Assembly: GCF_025398335.1 (NCBI RefSeq)
Contig: NZ_JAODOO010000001.1
Location: forward strand, 1 to 64,000
DNA: 64,000 bases
From: Clostridium sp. CX1
GTDB taxonomy: Bacteria > Bacillota > Clostridia > Clostridiales > Clostridiaceae
Reading direction: 5' to 3'
Both the position numbers and the translations under genes were made by a program. The notes beneath the pieces are model-generated. The model ran no database searches, was not told the DNA's origin, and saw nothing but the letters and a program-made list of their open reading frames with translations. How positions within the stretch are numbered: position 1 is the first letter of the stretch; each line of letters opens with the position of its first letter. Shown here in pieces: positions 37,357 to 45,751 of this stretch.

Positions 37357-37393
37357 TTAAAGGCAAATAAATGACTAGTTAATAAAAGATAGA

Positions 37394-37424
37394 GCAATCA
37401 CTTTTTACGGAGTGATTGTTTTGC
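37394..37424 (+). terminator. Terminator of the 222-aa gene
   Basis: CAATCACT pairs with AGTGATTG around an 8-nt loop, followed by TTTTGCTTT. Confidence 0.75.
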
Positions 37425-37629
37425 TTTGGGTAAAAATAGTTAATATTTTAGTTCTATTTAATGACTAGTTATAAGTTTTTAAAGGTATACCTTTAGGACC
37501 ATATCAAAATTTAATACTTTTAAGTTTGTAAAGGTTATAAAAATAAATTGCAAACTTTTGTAAATTTTGCTTGACCTTTTTAAACGGATTCGTTACAATC
37601 CATCCATTAATTGATGGAGGTTTATTATT

Positions 37630-38247
37630 GTGAGTAATAAAGTATTTTCTTACATTAGAGTTTCAAGTAAAGAGCAAAATGTTGAGAGGCAACTAAAAGA
37701 AGTGCAGGAATTAGGAGTTAATGAAAGAGATATATTTATTGATAAGGCAAGTGGGAAGGACTTTAATAGGCAACAATATCAAGTATTAAAGCAATGTTTA
37801 CGAGAAGGGGATTTGTTATACATTAAATCACTTGATAGATTCGGGCGTAATTATAAAGAAATCATGCAGGAGTGGAATATTATCACTAAAGAAATTAGAG
37901 CAGACATAAAAGTGTTGGATATGGATTTATTAGATACAACTAAAAATAAAGACCTACTTGGAAATTTCATAAGTGATTTAGTGTTACAGGTACTGAGCTT
38001 TGTGGCTGAAAATGAGCGAAAGAATATAAAACAGAGACAAGCTGAGGGCATAGCAATCCTAAAAGCTAAAAATGGAGGTAAAGGTATAGGCAGACCAGCT
38101 GTACAATATCCAAGTAATTTTAAAGAAGTACATGATAAATGGATGGCTGGAACAATTACTGCTGTTGCAGCTATGAAAGAATTAGGGTTAAAAAAGAATA
38201 CATTTTATAAGCTAGTTAATAAATATTTAGAAGTCGATTGTAATTAG
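37630..38247 (+). CDS. Serine recombinase, resolvase/invertase type
   Basis: A 205-residue resolvase. The catalytic N-terminal domain has SYIRVSSKEQ, with nucleophile Ser12 and Arg10, and SLDRFGRN for the active-site arginines. The C-terminus has a helix-turn-helix (GTITAVAAMKELGLKKNTFYKLV). Motifs are complete, so it is probably active in resolving dimers or inverting DNA. GATGGAGG precedes the GTG start. A CCATC…GATGG dyad just upstream could bind it. In contrast the resolvase-like gene at 6546 lacks the catalytic residues. Confidence 0.88.
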   Translation: MSNKVFSYIRVSSKEQNVERQLKEVQELGVNERDIFIDKASGKDFNRQQYQVLKQCLREGDLLYIKSLDRFGRNYKEIMQEWNIITKEIRADIKVLDMDLLDTTKNKDLLGNFISDLVLQVLSFVAENERKNIKQRQAEGIAILKAKNGGKGIGRPAVQYPSNFKEVHDKWMAGTITAVAAMKELGLKKNTFYKLVNKYLEVDCN

Positions 38248-38382
38248 ATAGGACAATCTTTATAAATACATAAGCATTTATGACAATAAAAAATTACTTC
38301 CTATTATATATGTATTCAATTAAGCAATAAAATCAGAATGCATTTAATTTGATATCAGTATAAACGATTTTAATAATTTATG

Positions 38383-38414
38383 GGCAACTACTTTCGTGTA
38401 GTTGCCTTTATTAG
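38383..38414 (+). terminator. Terminator between resolvase and large recombinase
   Basis: GGCAACTAC pairs perfectly with GTAGTTGCC around TTTCGT, then TTTATTAG. Confidence 0.85.
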
Positions 38415-38510
38415 TTAGAAAATACATATAAAGGATATAAAGACCCTCTGCATGGTTAGTAAGCTTTTTGGGATGTCTTTTATCAAGTTAATTGGTAAAG
38501 GAGAAGAAAG

Positions 38511-38627
38511 ATGAATCATAGTAAAAATATGGTAAAAACGCTTATTCAAATCATGTATGACAGAGGAGAAATAAATAGACAGACATACGAGAAAATCATG
38601 CAGAAGTTAAAAAAGGGAGGTAAATAA
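38511..38627 (+). CDS. Small SHOCT-like protein, 38 aa
   Basis: Reads MNHSKNMVKTLIQIMYDRGE and ends in KIMQKLKKGGK. The pattern of a short linker followed by a DRGEIxxxxYEKIMQKL helix resembles the SHOCT oligomerisation motif. AAAGGAGAAG lies 4-8 nt before the ATG. Its last codons contain GGGAGG, which serves as ribosome site of the recombinase gene starting three bases after its stop, so the two are translationally coupled. Confidence 0.6.
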   Translation: MNHSKNMVKTLIQIMYDRGEINRQTYEKIMQKLKKGGK

Positions 38628-38630
38628 TAA

Positions 38631-40418
38631 ATGGCTAAAGCAGCAGTTGAAAAAAAGAAGGTAGCAATCTATGGGAGGGTTAGCTCTGAAAAAGAGTCTC
38701 AACTATCGGCAATGGATAATCAAATAGAATGGTACGAGATGATTGCAGCAAAACACCCTGAATGGAAAGTTGTAGATAAATACTTTGATAAAGGAATATC
38801 AGGTACTCAAACTAAAAACAGAACAAGATTCTTAAGGATGATTGAAGATGCTAAACAAGGTAAATTTGATTTAATAATAACTCGTGAAGTCAGTAGATTT
38901 GCACGTAATACACTTGATACACTGCAATATACTAGGGACTTAAAAAAATTGGGTGTTGAGGTTTACTTTATATTCGAGAATATAAGTACCTTTGATAAAG
39001 ATGGAGAAATGAGGCTCACATATATTGCATCTGCGGCACAGGATGATAGTAGAAAAATTAGTGAAAGAGCTAAAGCAGGTCAATACACAGCAAGGCAAGT
39101 AAAAAAGGTTCTTTATGGAAGTGGAAATATACTTGGGTATAATAGAGTTGGTAAAACATTTGTAATAGATGAAGAGCAAGCAGATACTGTAAGAATGATA
39201 TTTGACCTATATCTAAAAGGTTATAGTCTCAAAACTATTAAGATGGAATTAACGAAAGCTGGCAGAAAAAATTCCAAAGGAGAAGTAAAATGGCATGAAT
39301 CAACGTTAAGCAGGATGCTGGAAAATCCAATGTACATTGGTAAGCAATATCAATGTCAAACTACAGTAATAGATTATTTAGAACATAAAGTTAAGAAAAA
39401 TGATAAAAGTGAATACATTGAAATTCAAGGAGATTTTAAACCAATTATAGATGCAGAGCATTTTGAAAGAGTGCAAACAATTAAAAGTAAAAGAGTAGTA
39501 AAGAATCCTGGTAAAAAGGCATGTGGTATAAAACACTCTAATGACATATGGATGAACTTATTGGAGTGCAGTTGTGGTTCTAGCTACCAACAATACAAGT
39601 GGAGGAAAAATAAGGGAACTGGTGAAATTGTAAAAGGCTATGTCTGTAGACATAGAATAACTAGTGGAAATACTAAATACAGAATTGAGAAAGGATTACC
39701 TTTAGATGGAGCATGTAATACTAAGACATTGAGTGGTTGGGTGTTGGAGCTAATGGCAAAGGATATAATTGAACAAATCTGGGGGTTTAGAAGACAATCA
39801 GTAATTACAGCTTTTGAGCTAATTAAGGAAAATTTTGTACTTGATGAAGAAGATAATGTTGATAAAATAAATGAATTAAACTATAAGATAAAAAAGTATA
39901 AGCAGAAATTAAAAAAGCTTCTTGATTTATACAATAGTGATTATATTACACTAGAAGAATTTATAAGTACAAGGGATGATTATACTAAGCAAATTAAAGA
40001 TGCAGAAAACGAATTAATGGTAGTTGAAGGTGGACAACCATTGTTAGAGAAGAAATTAAATAGAAAGTTACAACACATTAAAAATACACTTGAGCAACTA
40101 ATTGATTTTAGTACTGAAAAATTGGACGAGGACATTATCAACCAACTTATTGATAAAATAATAGTAAAAGGTGATAAAGAATTTGAATGGTTGATAAATC
40201 TTTCAGACATTGAAACAACTGATTTATTCAATACTATAATAACTGAAAAGATTGAGGAAAAGAGTGCTAAGACTATAGAAGTTAGAGATAAAAATTATAA
40301 TCTTGCATTCAAGTCAATGATAACTATTGATAGAGCCAAAGGATACAAAAAAACTTATGGTAAGTACCTAAGGGCGGATAAATGGAAAGACATTAATTTT
40401 AGTGTTTATGTGAGATAG
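38631..40418 (+). CDS. Large serine recombinase (integrase)
   Basis: A 595-residue large serine recombinase. The resolvase domain begins AIYGRVSSEKES, with Arg16 and Ser18, and has REVSRFARN. The recombinase domain (GYNRVGKTFVIDEEQADTVRMIFDLYLKG…WHESTLSRMLENPMYIG) spans ~165-290. A zinc beta-ribbon holds LECSCGSSY…YVCRHR, and a coiled coil (ELNYKIKKYKQKLKKLLDLY) lies near 405-465. All integrase parts are present. Its location about 2 kb before the second ppdK tail copy makes it the best candidate for insertion into the ppdK 3' end, though other targets cannot be excluded. Confidence 0.92.
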   Translation: MAKAAVEKKKVAIYGRVSSEKESQLSAMDNQIEWYEMIAAKHPEWKVVDKYFDKGISGTQTKNRTRFLRMIEDAKQGKFDLIITREVSRFARNTLDTLQYTRDLKKLGVEVYFIFENISTFDKDGEMRLTYIASAAQDDSRKISERAKAGQYTARQVKKVLYGSGNILGYNRVGKTFVIDEEQADTVRMIFDLYLKGYSLKTIKMELTKAGRKNSKGEVKWHESTLSRMLENPMYIGKQYQCQTTVIDYLEHKVKKNDKSEYIEIQGDFKPIIDAEHFERVQTIKSKRVVKNPGKKACGIKHSNDIWMNLLECSCGSSYQQYKWRKNKGTGEIVKGYVCRHRITSGNTKYRIEKGLPLDGACNTKTLSGWVLELMAKDIIEQIWGFRRQSVITAFELIKENFVLDEEDNVDKINELNYKIKKYKQKLKKLLDLYNSDYITLEEFISTRDDYTKQIKDAENELMVVEGGQPLLEKKLNRKLQHIKNTLEQLIDFSTEKLDEDIINQLIDKIIVKGDKEFEWLINLSDIETTDLFNTIITEKIEEKSAKTIEVRDKNYNLAFKSMITIDRAKGYKKTYGKYLRADKWKDINFSVYVR

Positions 40419-40420
40419 CT

Positions 40421-40462
40421 AAAGAGGGAAACTTAATCCAAATGGATAGGGCTTCCTCTTTT
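40421..40462 (+). terminator. Terminator of the large recombinase gene
   Basis: AAAGAGG(GAA) pairs with (TTC)CTCTTT with an inner ATCCA/TGGAT helix; T-rich end. Confidence 0.75.
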
Positions 40463-40665
40463 AATGCTTTGTTTAAAAGCATTATTGAAATTTAAGGGAT
40501 TCATTCATATACAAAATTATTCATATATTATATAATGAAATTATGGAATAATTATAAGTTTGTGTAAAATAATAATTATTTTTACAGAAAGAAATAATGA
40601 TTAGTTAAAGAGCATATAAATTAATATGTTTGAAGTTGCATTAAACATATCTGAGGGGGAATTCT

Positions 40666-41583
40666 GTGAGTTACTACAAATATCAAAACGTGAGAGATAT
40701 GCAATGGTATGAAGAAGAGTATGAAAAAAGACGAAGTGAAGAATTGGAAAATCAGCAAAAAGGCATGTTTTTAGATATTCCTATTTTTAGAAACTGTACT
40801 TTTGATTTAGAGAGATTACAGAAAGAAATAGATAGCTTTGAAGAATATTTATTTGTTAAGGAAGATCATCAAACTTCATTAAAATCAAATCTTCATGGAT
40901 ATATTAGCTATTCTAAGGCTACTTATCTTGCTCCTGCATATAACTATAATAAGTATATTGAGCATTTAATTGAGTATAATATAAATATTATGAATAAAAA
41001 ATACAGTAAAAATTTAGAGTGTTATGAACAATTATTTACAATAGAGATTCAAAATATTTTTATTTCAATAAAATGTTTATTAGATAGACTAGTTACAATA
41101 TTGTCATTCTATTATAAAGGAATATCAATTACATCTACATTTGGGAGAATCAGTGAAAACAATAAAGCTAATGGGCTTATGAGTGAAGTTTTAAAAAGAA
41201 AAGAAAATGATGAGCTTATGGGATTTATCTATTCAGAGTATAATTCATGGATTAAGGAGATTGTTGAACCACGAGATATTATTATGCATTATAATGATAT
41301 GTATTGTAATGTTCATTATACAGCTGATGGTCGTGAATTTTTTATGCATTCAAATATTAGAATTTTTGATGAGAATAGAAATGATAGTTGGGATTTGCCG
41401 TCACCAGATGAAGGGCACTATTATAAATCTTTAATGAAGAGTGTTCAGAATGTATATGAATTTTTTGATACAACATTTGAGGTTTTAAAAAAGAAAAATA
41501 TAATATATCAGCGTTATCATTTTAAGGAGAAAATTGATTTTGATGAATACAAAAAAAATGATTATAAGTTCACGCAAAAATAA
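40666..41583 (+). CDS. HEPN-like protein, 305 aa
   Basis: A GTG-started protein with GAGGGGG upstream. The N-terminal half is charged; the C-terminal half has long helices. Near residues 203-208 it contains RDIIMH, an R-x4-H motif in the helical context expected of HEPN ribonuclease domains (EPRDIIMHYNDMYC). HEPN proteins often kill or arrest infected cells by cutting RNA. The assignment rests on one motif and helical content. It is the last intact gene of unit 1, next to the integrase, a usual place for defence cargo. Confidence 0.45.
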   Translation: MSYYKYQNVRDMQWYEEEYEKRRSEELENQQKGMFLDIPIFRNCTFDLERLQKEIDSFEEYLFVKEDHQTSLKSNLHGYISYSKATYLAPAYNYNKYIEHLIEYNINIMNKKYSKNLECYEQLFTIEIQNIFISIKCLLDRLVTILSFYYKGISITSTFGRISENNKANGLMSEVLKRKENDELMGFIYSEYNSWIKEIVEPRDIIMHYNDMYCNVHYTADGREFFMHSNIRIFDENRNDSWDLPSPDEGHYYKSLMKSVQNVYEFFDTTFEVLKKKNIIYQRYHFKEKIDFDEYKKNDYKFTQK

Positions 41584-42460
41584 ATTAGATATTTATTCAG
41601 AAGATTTGTTAATAGAGAATCACTGAATGTGGTTTACGTTATATTTAGAATATACTTCAACAAATTATCTACATAATATATTAGCATATGCATGATGGAA
41701 GAGCTTTTGAAACCTCGAATAATAGATAAATTGTAATGGTGTGGAATGATTTAGATAATGCATATACTGCTTTTTTAGAAGTAAGAGCTACTGGACAAAA
41801 TTTTGAAAATCAAGTTTAAGCTAATATCTTAAAAATAGAAATTTTAAAAAATTTCCAATAGACTATGAGATATTATGAGTGGCAGGTTTAAGTTATTGCG
41901 ACCTACCGAAAGTAAGTGAAAAAGAGGATAACATGAATAAAGCTTTAGAGGCACTTCGACAATCTAAGTAAATATTTACAATAGAGAGTTAGTTATTAAT
42001 AAAGACATTGTCAAATGTGTATTAATTTTGTATATGTATATTTAGGTTTATCACAAGTAAAAGATAAAATTTATAATCTTAAAAAGCTTTTGAAATGCTT
42101 AAAGTTGCTTCAGAATATATATAACAAACAATGAATTATATTATTATTCATATTAATTTATCATACATACTTGTTTATTTAGTACAAGTAGAGAATACTC
42201 AATATAATCCAAGACATACAGTGTTACTAGTAGAATTGAAACAAAATTTAAAGTTATAATTAAAGATCATGCAAATACCAAGAGTACATACATGAGTTTA
42301 GCTTTAACAAGAGATTGTGATCTTAATCTTAAAATATCTAAAATTATAATGATAAGATATTTTAAAGACTGGAAGGTTAGTATATAAATAGAATACTTTA
42401 TTAAAAGAATTTAAAGTGTTGAATTTATAAAGATTATAGTCTTGGTATTGGGAATATGGT
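41584..42460. other. Decayed region between HEPN-like gene and second ppdK tail copy
   Basis: Only scraps of coding sequence, each without a ribosome site: MVWNDLDNAYTAFLEVRATG near 41736 and MSLALTRDCDLNLKISKIIM near 42293. These appear to be remnants of deleted genes. No intact gene was seen. Confidence 0.5.
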
Positions 42461-42550
42461 AAGTGTTTCATAATAGTAAAAAATAGTGGTTAGTCTTTCA
42501 TGATAGCAGCAGCACAGGCGGCTATAAGACATCAAAGATCAACTGAATAA
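42461..42550 (+). other. Recombination junction A: shared arm + ppdK tail remnant
   Basis: The arm AAGTGTTTCATAATAG… (42461-42505) matches the arms at 44897, 49788 and 51662. The core GCAGCAGCACAGGC at 42506-42519 is followed by AIRHQRSTE, so only AAAQA of the PPDK tail is kept. The following ~110 bp resemble the sequence after copy C, including its terminator. It marks the right end of unit 1 and left end of unit 2. Confidence 0.75.
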
Positions 42551-42630
42551 CAAAGTCAAAAATAGTATGGATGTAGATCCCTAAGGCTTATACATCAAGT
42601 CTTAGGAAGTATACATACAAAATGAAACAA

Positions 42631-42674
42631 GGATATTGTCTTTTAGTGACTTAAGAGACAGTATCCTATTTTTA
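42631..42674 (+). terminator. ppdK-type terminator after junction A
   Basis: GGATATTGTCT pairs with AGACAGTATCC (one wobble), then TATTTTTATTG. It is closely similar to the hairpin after junction C. Confidence 0.8.
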
Positions 42675-43030
42675 TTGACTATATGCATGCTTTATAAGGT
42701 TGAAGCTTTTATAAAAAGAAAGATGCATTATAATTTCAGAAAGAAAAGTTTTACAAGAATATTCTACAAACTAATTGTTTTTACTATTTTATTGGCATAT
42801 ACTAATATATGGAAAGCTATTTCTTATGAGGTATAGAATGGATATATTCTACAATAGAGCAGCTGAAAAATAGGGAATATTCCAGTGTAGGGTTCAGCTC
42901 TTGTCTAAGGTCAGTGTTAGAGACGATTCGACTAGTATGGGCATGGTAATAGATAGATGGTTTTTGCTGAAGGGGGATTAGTATATCACTAGTCATTAAG
43001 AAGTCAAACAGATGTTAGGATATCTACATA

Positions 43031-43280
43031 AAGCCTGATATGGGGAGCATGAGTAAGTATAAGACATGATCTGCTTTTAAATCGTGATCATAGTAATAAA
43101 TTTTTACTGATTGAGTTTAAACGTCCTTCAATTGTGGATAGAATGCACGAAGCATAAGCGGTTACATATAAGGATGATTATTTATTAAATTTACAAGTAA
43201 ATTCATTAAAAATGATTATAGGAAAAAAATCACCTCTTCTATGTACCGTAGAACACATAAAATTCAAATGCACGAAATAA
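43031..43280 (+). pseudogene. Decayed PD-(D/E)XK nuclease fragment
   Basis: The fragments read KPDMG in one frame, then HDLLLNRDHSNKFLLIEFKR in another, followed by PSIVDRMHEA, a stop, and AVTYKDDYLLNLQVNSLKMI. The PD…IEFK pattern and the following Asp-Arg…Tyr-Lys-Asp segment look like the C-terminal nuclease domain found after ATPase domains in several defence proteins. Frameshifts and an internal stop show it is inactive. It lies upstream of the Kiwa-like genes. Confidence 0.5.
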
Positions 43281-43319
43281 ACTAGCATTGTAGCTATAGA
43301 ATCTTACAACAGATAGCTG

Positions 43320-43934
43320 ATGTTATTGGTGTATGAAAACTGTCTGCAGGAGGTGACAATTATTATTAAATGGGTTATTCAATTGGTTTATAAACTGCTT
43401 TTAACTTTTAACGCTACTTCCCTGATATTAGTAGTATACTTTATCAAAGGACAGAACCATTTTTATTGTTTAGGTAAGTTTCCTATATGGGTCTCATACA
43501 TAGTATGTATGTTGATTCCTGTACTAACTACTGGGATGAGTTTGCTTTTGAAGAATTTTTTAAGCTATGATAGTATAGAAAAAACACCTTTAGATATTGA
43601 ACAAGCAAACAATTCATTTCTGCCAAGCTACTTAGGATATTTCTTTGTAGCACTGAGTGTTCCAACAACAGAAACACTTTGGTTTATTTACTTTATACTA
43701 TTTGTGTTTACATTCTGTTCCCAGGCAATGTATTTCAATCCAATTTTTTTGATTTTTGGATATCAGTTTTATAATATGACCACAGCAGACAATATAAAAA
43801 TTTTTTTAATTAGCAGAAAGCAAATAAAAACAACGAAGGAATTGGTTTTCCCTATGCTGAAAAGAATAAACAATTTTACCTTTATAGATGTTGAAAAAAC
43901 TAAGGAGGATAATGATGAATCATGTGATGGCTAA
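43320..43934 (+). CDS. kwaA: Kiwa-like membrane protein KwaA
   Basis: A protein of up to 204 residues with about four hydrophobic segments (near TSLILVVYFI, WVSYIVCMLIPVLTT, SYLGYFFVALSV and WFIYFILFVFTF). It ends with YFNPIFLIFGYQFYNM and a polar tail. Its size, topology and NP…GYxFY motif, together with the DUF4868-like partner downstream, fit KwaA of the Kiwa antiphage system, which senses phage attack at the membrane. The ATG at 43320 has no ribosome site. A perfect AGGAGGTGA at 43348-43356 instead points to an ATT at 43359 or 43362 as the start. Confidence 0.6.
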   Translation: MLLVYENCLQEVTIIIKWVIQLVYKLLLTFNATSLILVVYFIKGQNHFYCLGKFPIWVSYIVCMLIPVLTTGMSLLLKNFLSYDSIEKTPLDIEQANNSFLPSYLGYFFVALSVPTTETLWFIYFILFVFTFCSQAMYFNPIFLIFGYQFYNMTTADNIKIFLISRKQIKTTKELVFPMLKRINNFTFIDVEKTKEDNDESCDG

Positions 43935-44745
43935 ATTACGTTTGAGAAAAGGCAACGAGAACTCTAAATTCAGAAAAGTCTTATCAAACGTAAATTTATA
44001 TACTTTACCAAGCGACTTGACTAACAATGTCGTATATGACCCTGCAACTAATATTGATGAAGGAGAATGGTTTTCAATCAGTGAGTTTTCTCAGAAACCA
44101 TTTTCTTTACAATTTTTAGTTGACTATACAGATTCAGTTGCATATTATCAGCTAGAAGCAAATCAAATATCAAATATTGATTTTATTTGCACTTGTCAAA
44201 ATGCGGATGAATTTTATTTTCAGCGGATTACAAAGTCACAATTATTGGAGAAGAAAGTAATTACTATTGGTGATCAATTTAAATACAATGCAAACAGTAA
44301 AGACATTGTGATTCATGATCCTGCAGATGCAATATATGTAAAAAGTAATGATACTTTATATTTTAAGAAGCTGTCTGCTATAACTGGAATATTCAAAGGT
44401 ATAGATCAACTTTTTAGAGAAGCAACTACAGTAGAAACGGAAGCTTTTCTGGCTAAAGATTTTGTTAAGCTCGAAAATAACTTCTGTGCTGCTTCTGTAA
44501 AACAAGCTAATCGTAAAAGAATTGCCTTAGCAATGGAGGCTTTGAGTAATTTTGATGACAATCAGAAAAATACTGTATTTAATACAGTCAAAGAATATTG
44601 CCCTCAACTTGTTTCAGATGATAATACTTTTAAAGTAAAAACAGAGAGTGATTTGACACTTTTACTTTATGGCATAGATCAAAGGTTTTATACTACACCA
44701 GATGGTAGAGAAAAACGAATAGCTAATTCAGTTATTCGCCTATAA
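43915..44745 (+). CDS. kwaB: Kiwa-like effector KwaB (DUF4868)
   Basis: A 276-residue soluble protein overlapping the upstream membrane-protein gene by 20 nt, with AAGGAGG placed for the ATG at 43915. It contains SKDIVIHDPADAIYVKSNDT and GIFKGIDQLFREATTVETEA, which fit the DUF4868 pattern of KwaB as I remember it. KwaB binds DNA and works with the membrane partner KwaA in Kiwa. Similarity beyond this pattern could not be tested. The pair fills a 2.4-kb unit between two ppdK tail copies. Confidence 0.6.
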   Translation: MNHVMAKLRLRKGNENSKFRKVLSNVNLYTLPSDLTNNVVYDPATNIDEGEWFSISEFSQKPFSLQFLVDYTDSVAYYQLEANQISNIDFICTCQNADEFYFQRITKSQLLEKKVITIGDQFKYNANSKDIVIHDPADAIYVKSNDTLYFKKLSAITGIFKGIDQLFREATTVETEAFLAKDFVKLENNFCAASVKQANRKRIALAMEALSNFDDNQKNTVFNTVKEYCPQLVSDDNTFKVKTESDLTLLLYGIDQRFYTTPDGREKRIANSVIRL

Positions 44746-44896
44746 ACACTGAAGTATAAACAAACGAACGATTATATTTATGAACGATCAGACTTATTTC
44801 ATGAAGAACATTTTAGAGGAAAAGATTTGGAAACTTTATTTAACTTTTGAGGGTGAATATTTTCGATGGAGAGATGGCCGAGAATCACTACCTAAT
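44746..44896. other. Short region between kwaB-like gene and junction B
   Basis: AT-rich; a scrap reads MNDQTYFMKNILEEKIWKLY but lacks a ribosome site. No gene is supported. Confidence 0.4.
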
Positions 44897-44985
44897 AAGT
44901 GTTACATAATGTTAAAAAATTGGATTGGTCTTTTATGGTAGCAGCAGTACAGGCTCAAGTAAAGCAACCACGACCAAGCAAATAA
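44897..44985 (+). other. Recombination junction B: shared arm + complete ppdK tail
   Basis: The arm AAGTGTTACATAATG… (44897-44940) is followed by core GCAGCAGTACAGGC and a tail encoding QVKQPRPSK with its stop at 44983, identical in protein to the live PPDK end. The next ~110 bp resemble the DNA after ppdK itself, including AAAAAGCTTTATA and the terminator. It marks the boundary of units 2 and 3. Confidence 0.8.
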
Positions 44986-45048
44986 TAAATATAGCTTAAA
45001 AAGCTTTATAAAATGGGCATTTGAGACTATACGTACTATAAAAAATAT

Positions 45049-45101
45049 AGGGTATTGCAATTTTAGATCATTATTGATTTAACTGCAATACTCTATTTTT
45101 A
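45049..45101 (+). terminator. ppdK-type terminator after junction B
   Basis: AGGGTATTGCA pairs with TGCAATACTCT (one wobble) then ATTTTTAT. It is the counterpart of the terminator at 6304. Confidence 0.8.
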
Positions 45102-45180
45102 TATATAAAATTTTATCCTCAAACTGTTAGTTGTTATGTATATTATTTGGCATAAAGAATTTATATCTAATCACTTAAGA

Positions 45181-45486
45181 CTAGTTAACAGCTCTATGCT
45201 TTTTACTTGGAATATAATTTCTAGGTGCATTTTTATAACAGAAAAAACTATTAAACTTGACCAATGCACAAAGTTCAACACTTACGGTTGCTTTTTTTCT
45301 TTTTTTTATGGATATTAAATACTTCTTATAACTACCAATCGTTTTTCTATCCAATTTCAAAAGCTCTTTATTTGTACTACTATTGTACCAATTAATAAAT
45401 TCTTGTATATACCTTAAGTATGTTTCAATTGTACTAGAACTTTTATGTTCTTTATATAATAGATATTTTTTAAATTCCTCTAACAC
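45181..45486 (-). pseudogene. Tyrosine recombinase, N-terminal domain only
   Basis: The 101 residues (LEEFKKYLLYKEHKSSSTIE…YIQEFINWY…LDRKTIGSYKKYLIS) are a clear SAM-like core-binding domain of a tyrosine recombinase. The catalytic domain with the R…HxxR…Y residues is absent; the frame stops soon after residue 100 and junction B follows. GTG start after GTGGAGG. Probably a remnant; a free DNA-binding domain is a remote alternative. Confidence 0.75.
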
Positions 45487-45585
45487 TTACATTACCTCCA
45501 CTGAATTATTATTCGTATGTGATCTATTTGAGATACATTTTCTTAATCATTAAAAAACATCCTTTTGTATTCAAATATCTAAAAA

Positions 45586-45603
45586 GGTAATACCGGTCAT
45601 ACC
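45586..45603. promoter_or_regulatory. GntR/FadR operator candidate O1
   Basis: GGTAATACCGGTCATACC is the near-exact reverse complement of the site at 45692-45709 (17 of 18). The GGTnnnACC half-site pattern is that of FadR-subfamily GntR regulators, one of which is encoded just downstream at 46901. The sites are 106 bp apart centre to centre. Confidence 0.65.
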
Positions 45604-45691
45604 AATAATTTGTTTGAGGTTATTCTATCATTTTTTATAGAATATTGCAATACATTAAAAAAAGTGATAGACTAACATTAGTGATGAAAGT

Positions 45692-45724
45692 GGTATGACC
45701 GGTATAACCATTGACGCATATAAT
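45692..45724 (+). promoter_or_regulatory. lrgAB-like promoter with overlapping operator O2
   Basis: Operator GGTATGACCGGTATAACC (45692-45709) contains a -35-like ATGACC at 45695-45700; TATAAT lies at 45719-45724 with an 18-bp spacer. A bound repressor would block polymerase here, and the two operators could support looping. Confidence 0.55.
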
Positions 45725-45751
45725 TTATATACTGATAGGTAGGTGATTTTA

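Noticed and set aside
41207-41434. 75-codon frame within the HEPN-like gene
   Set aside because: Same-strand shadow in another frame; no ribosome site and hydrophobic random composition.
42636-42836. 66-codon frame after junction A
   Set aside because: It starts inside the terminator hairpin and has no ribosome site; protein is low complexity.
45136-45318. 60-codon forward frame
   Set aside because: Lies over the clear tyrosine recombinase fragment on the other strand, with no ribosome site.
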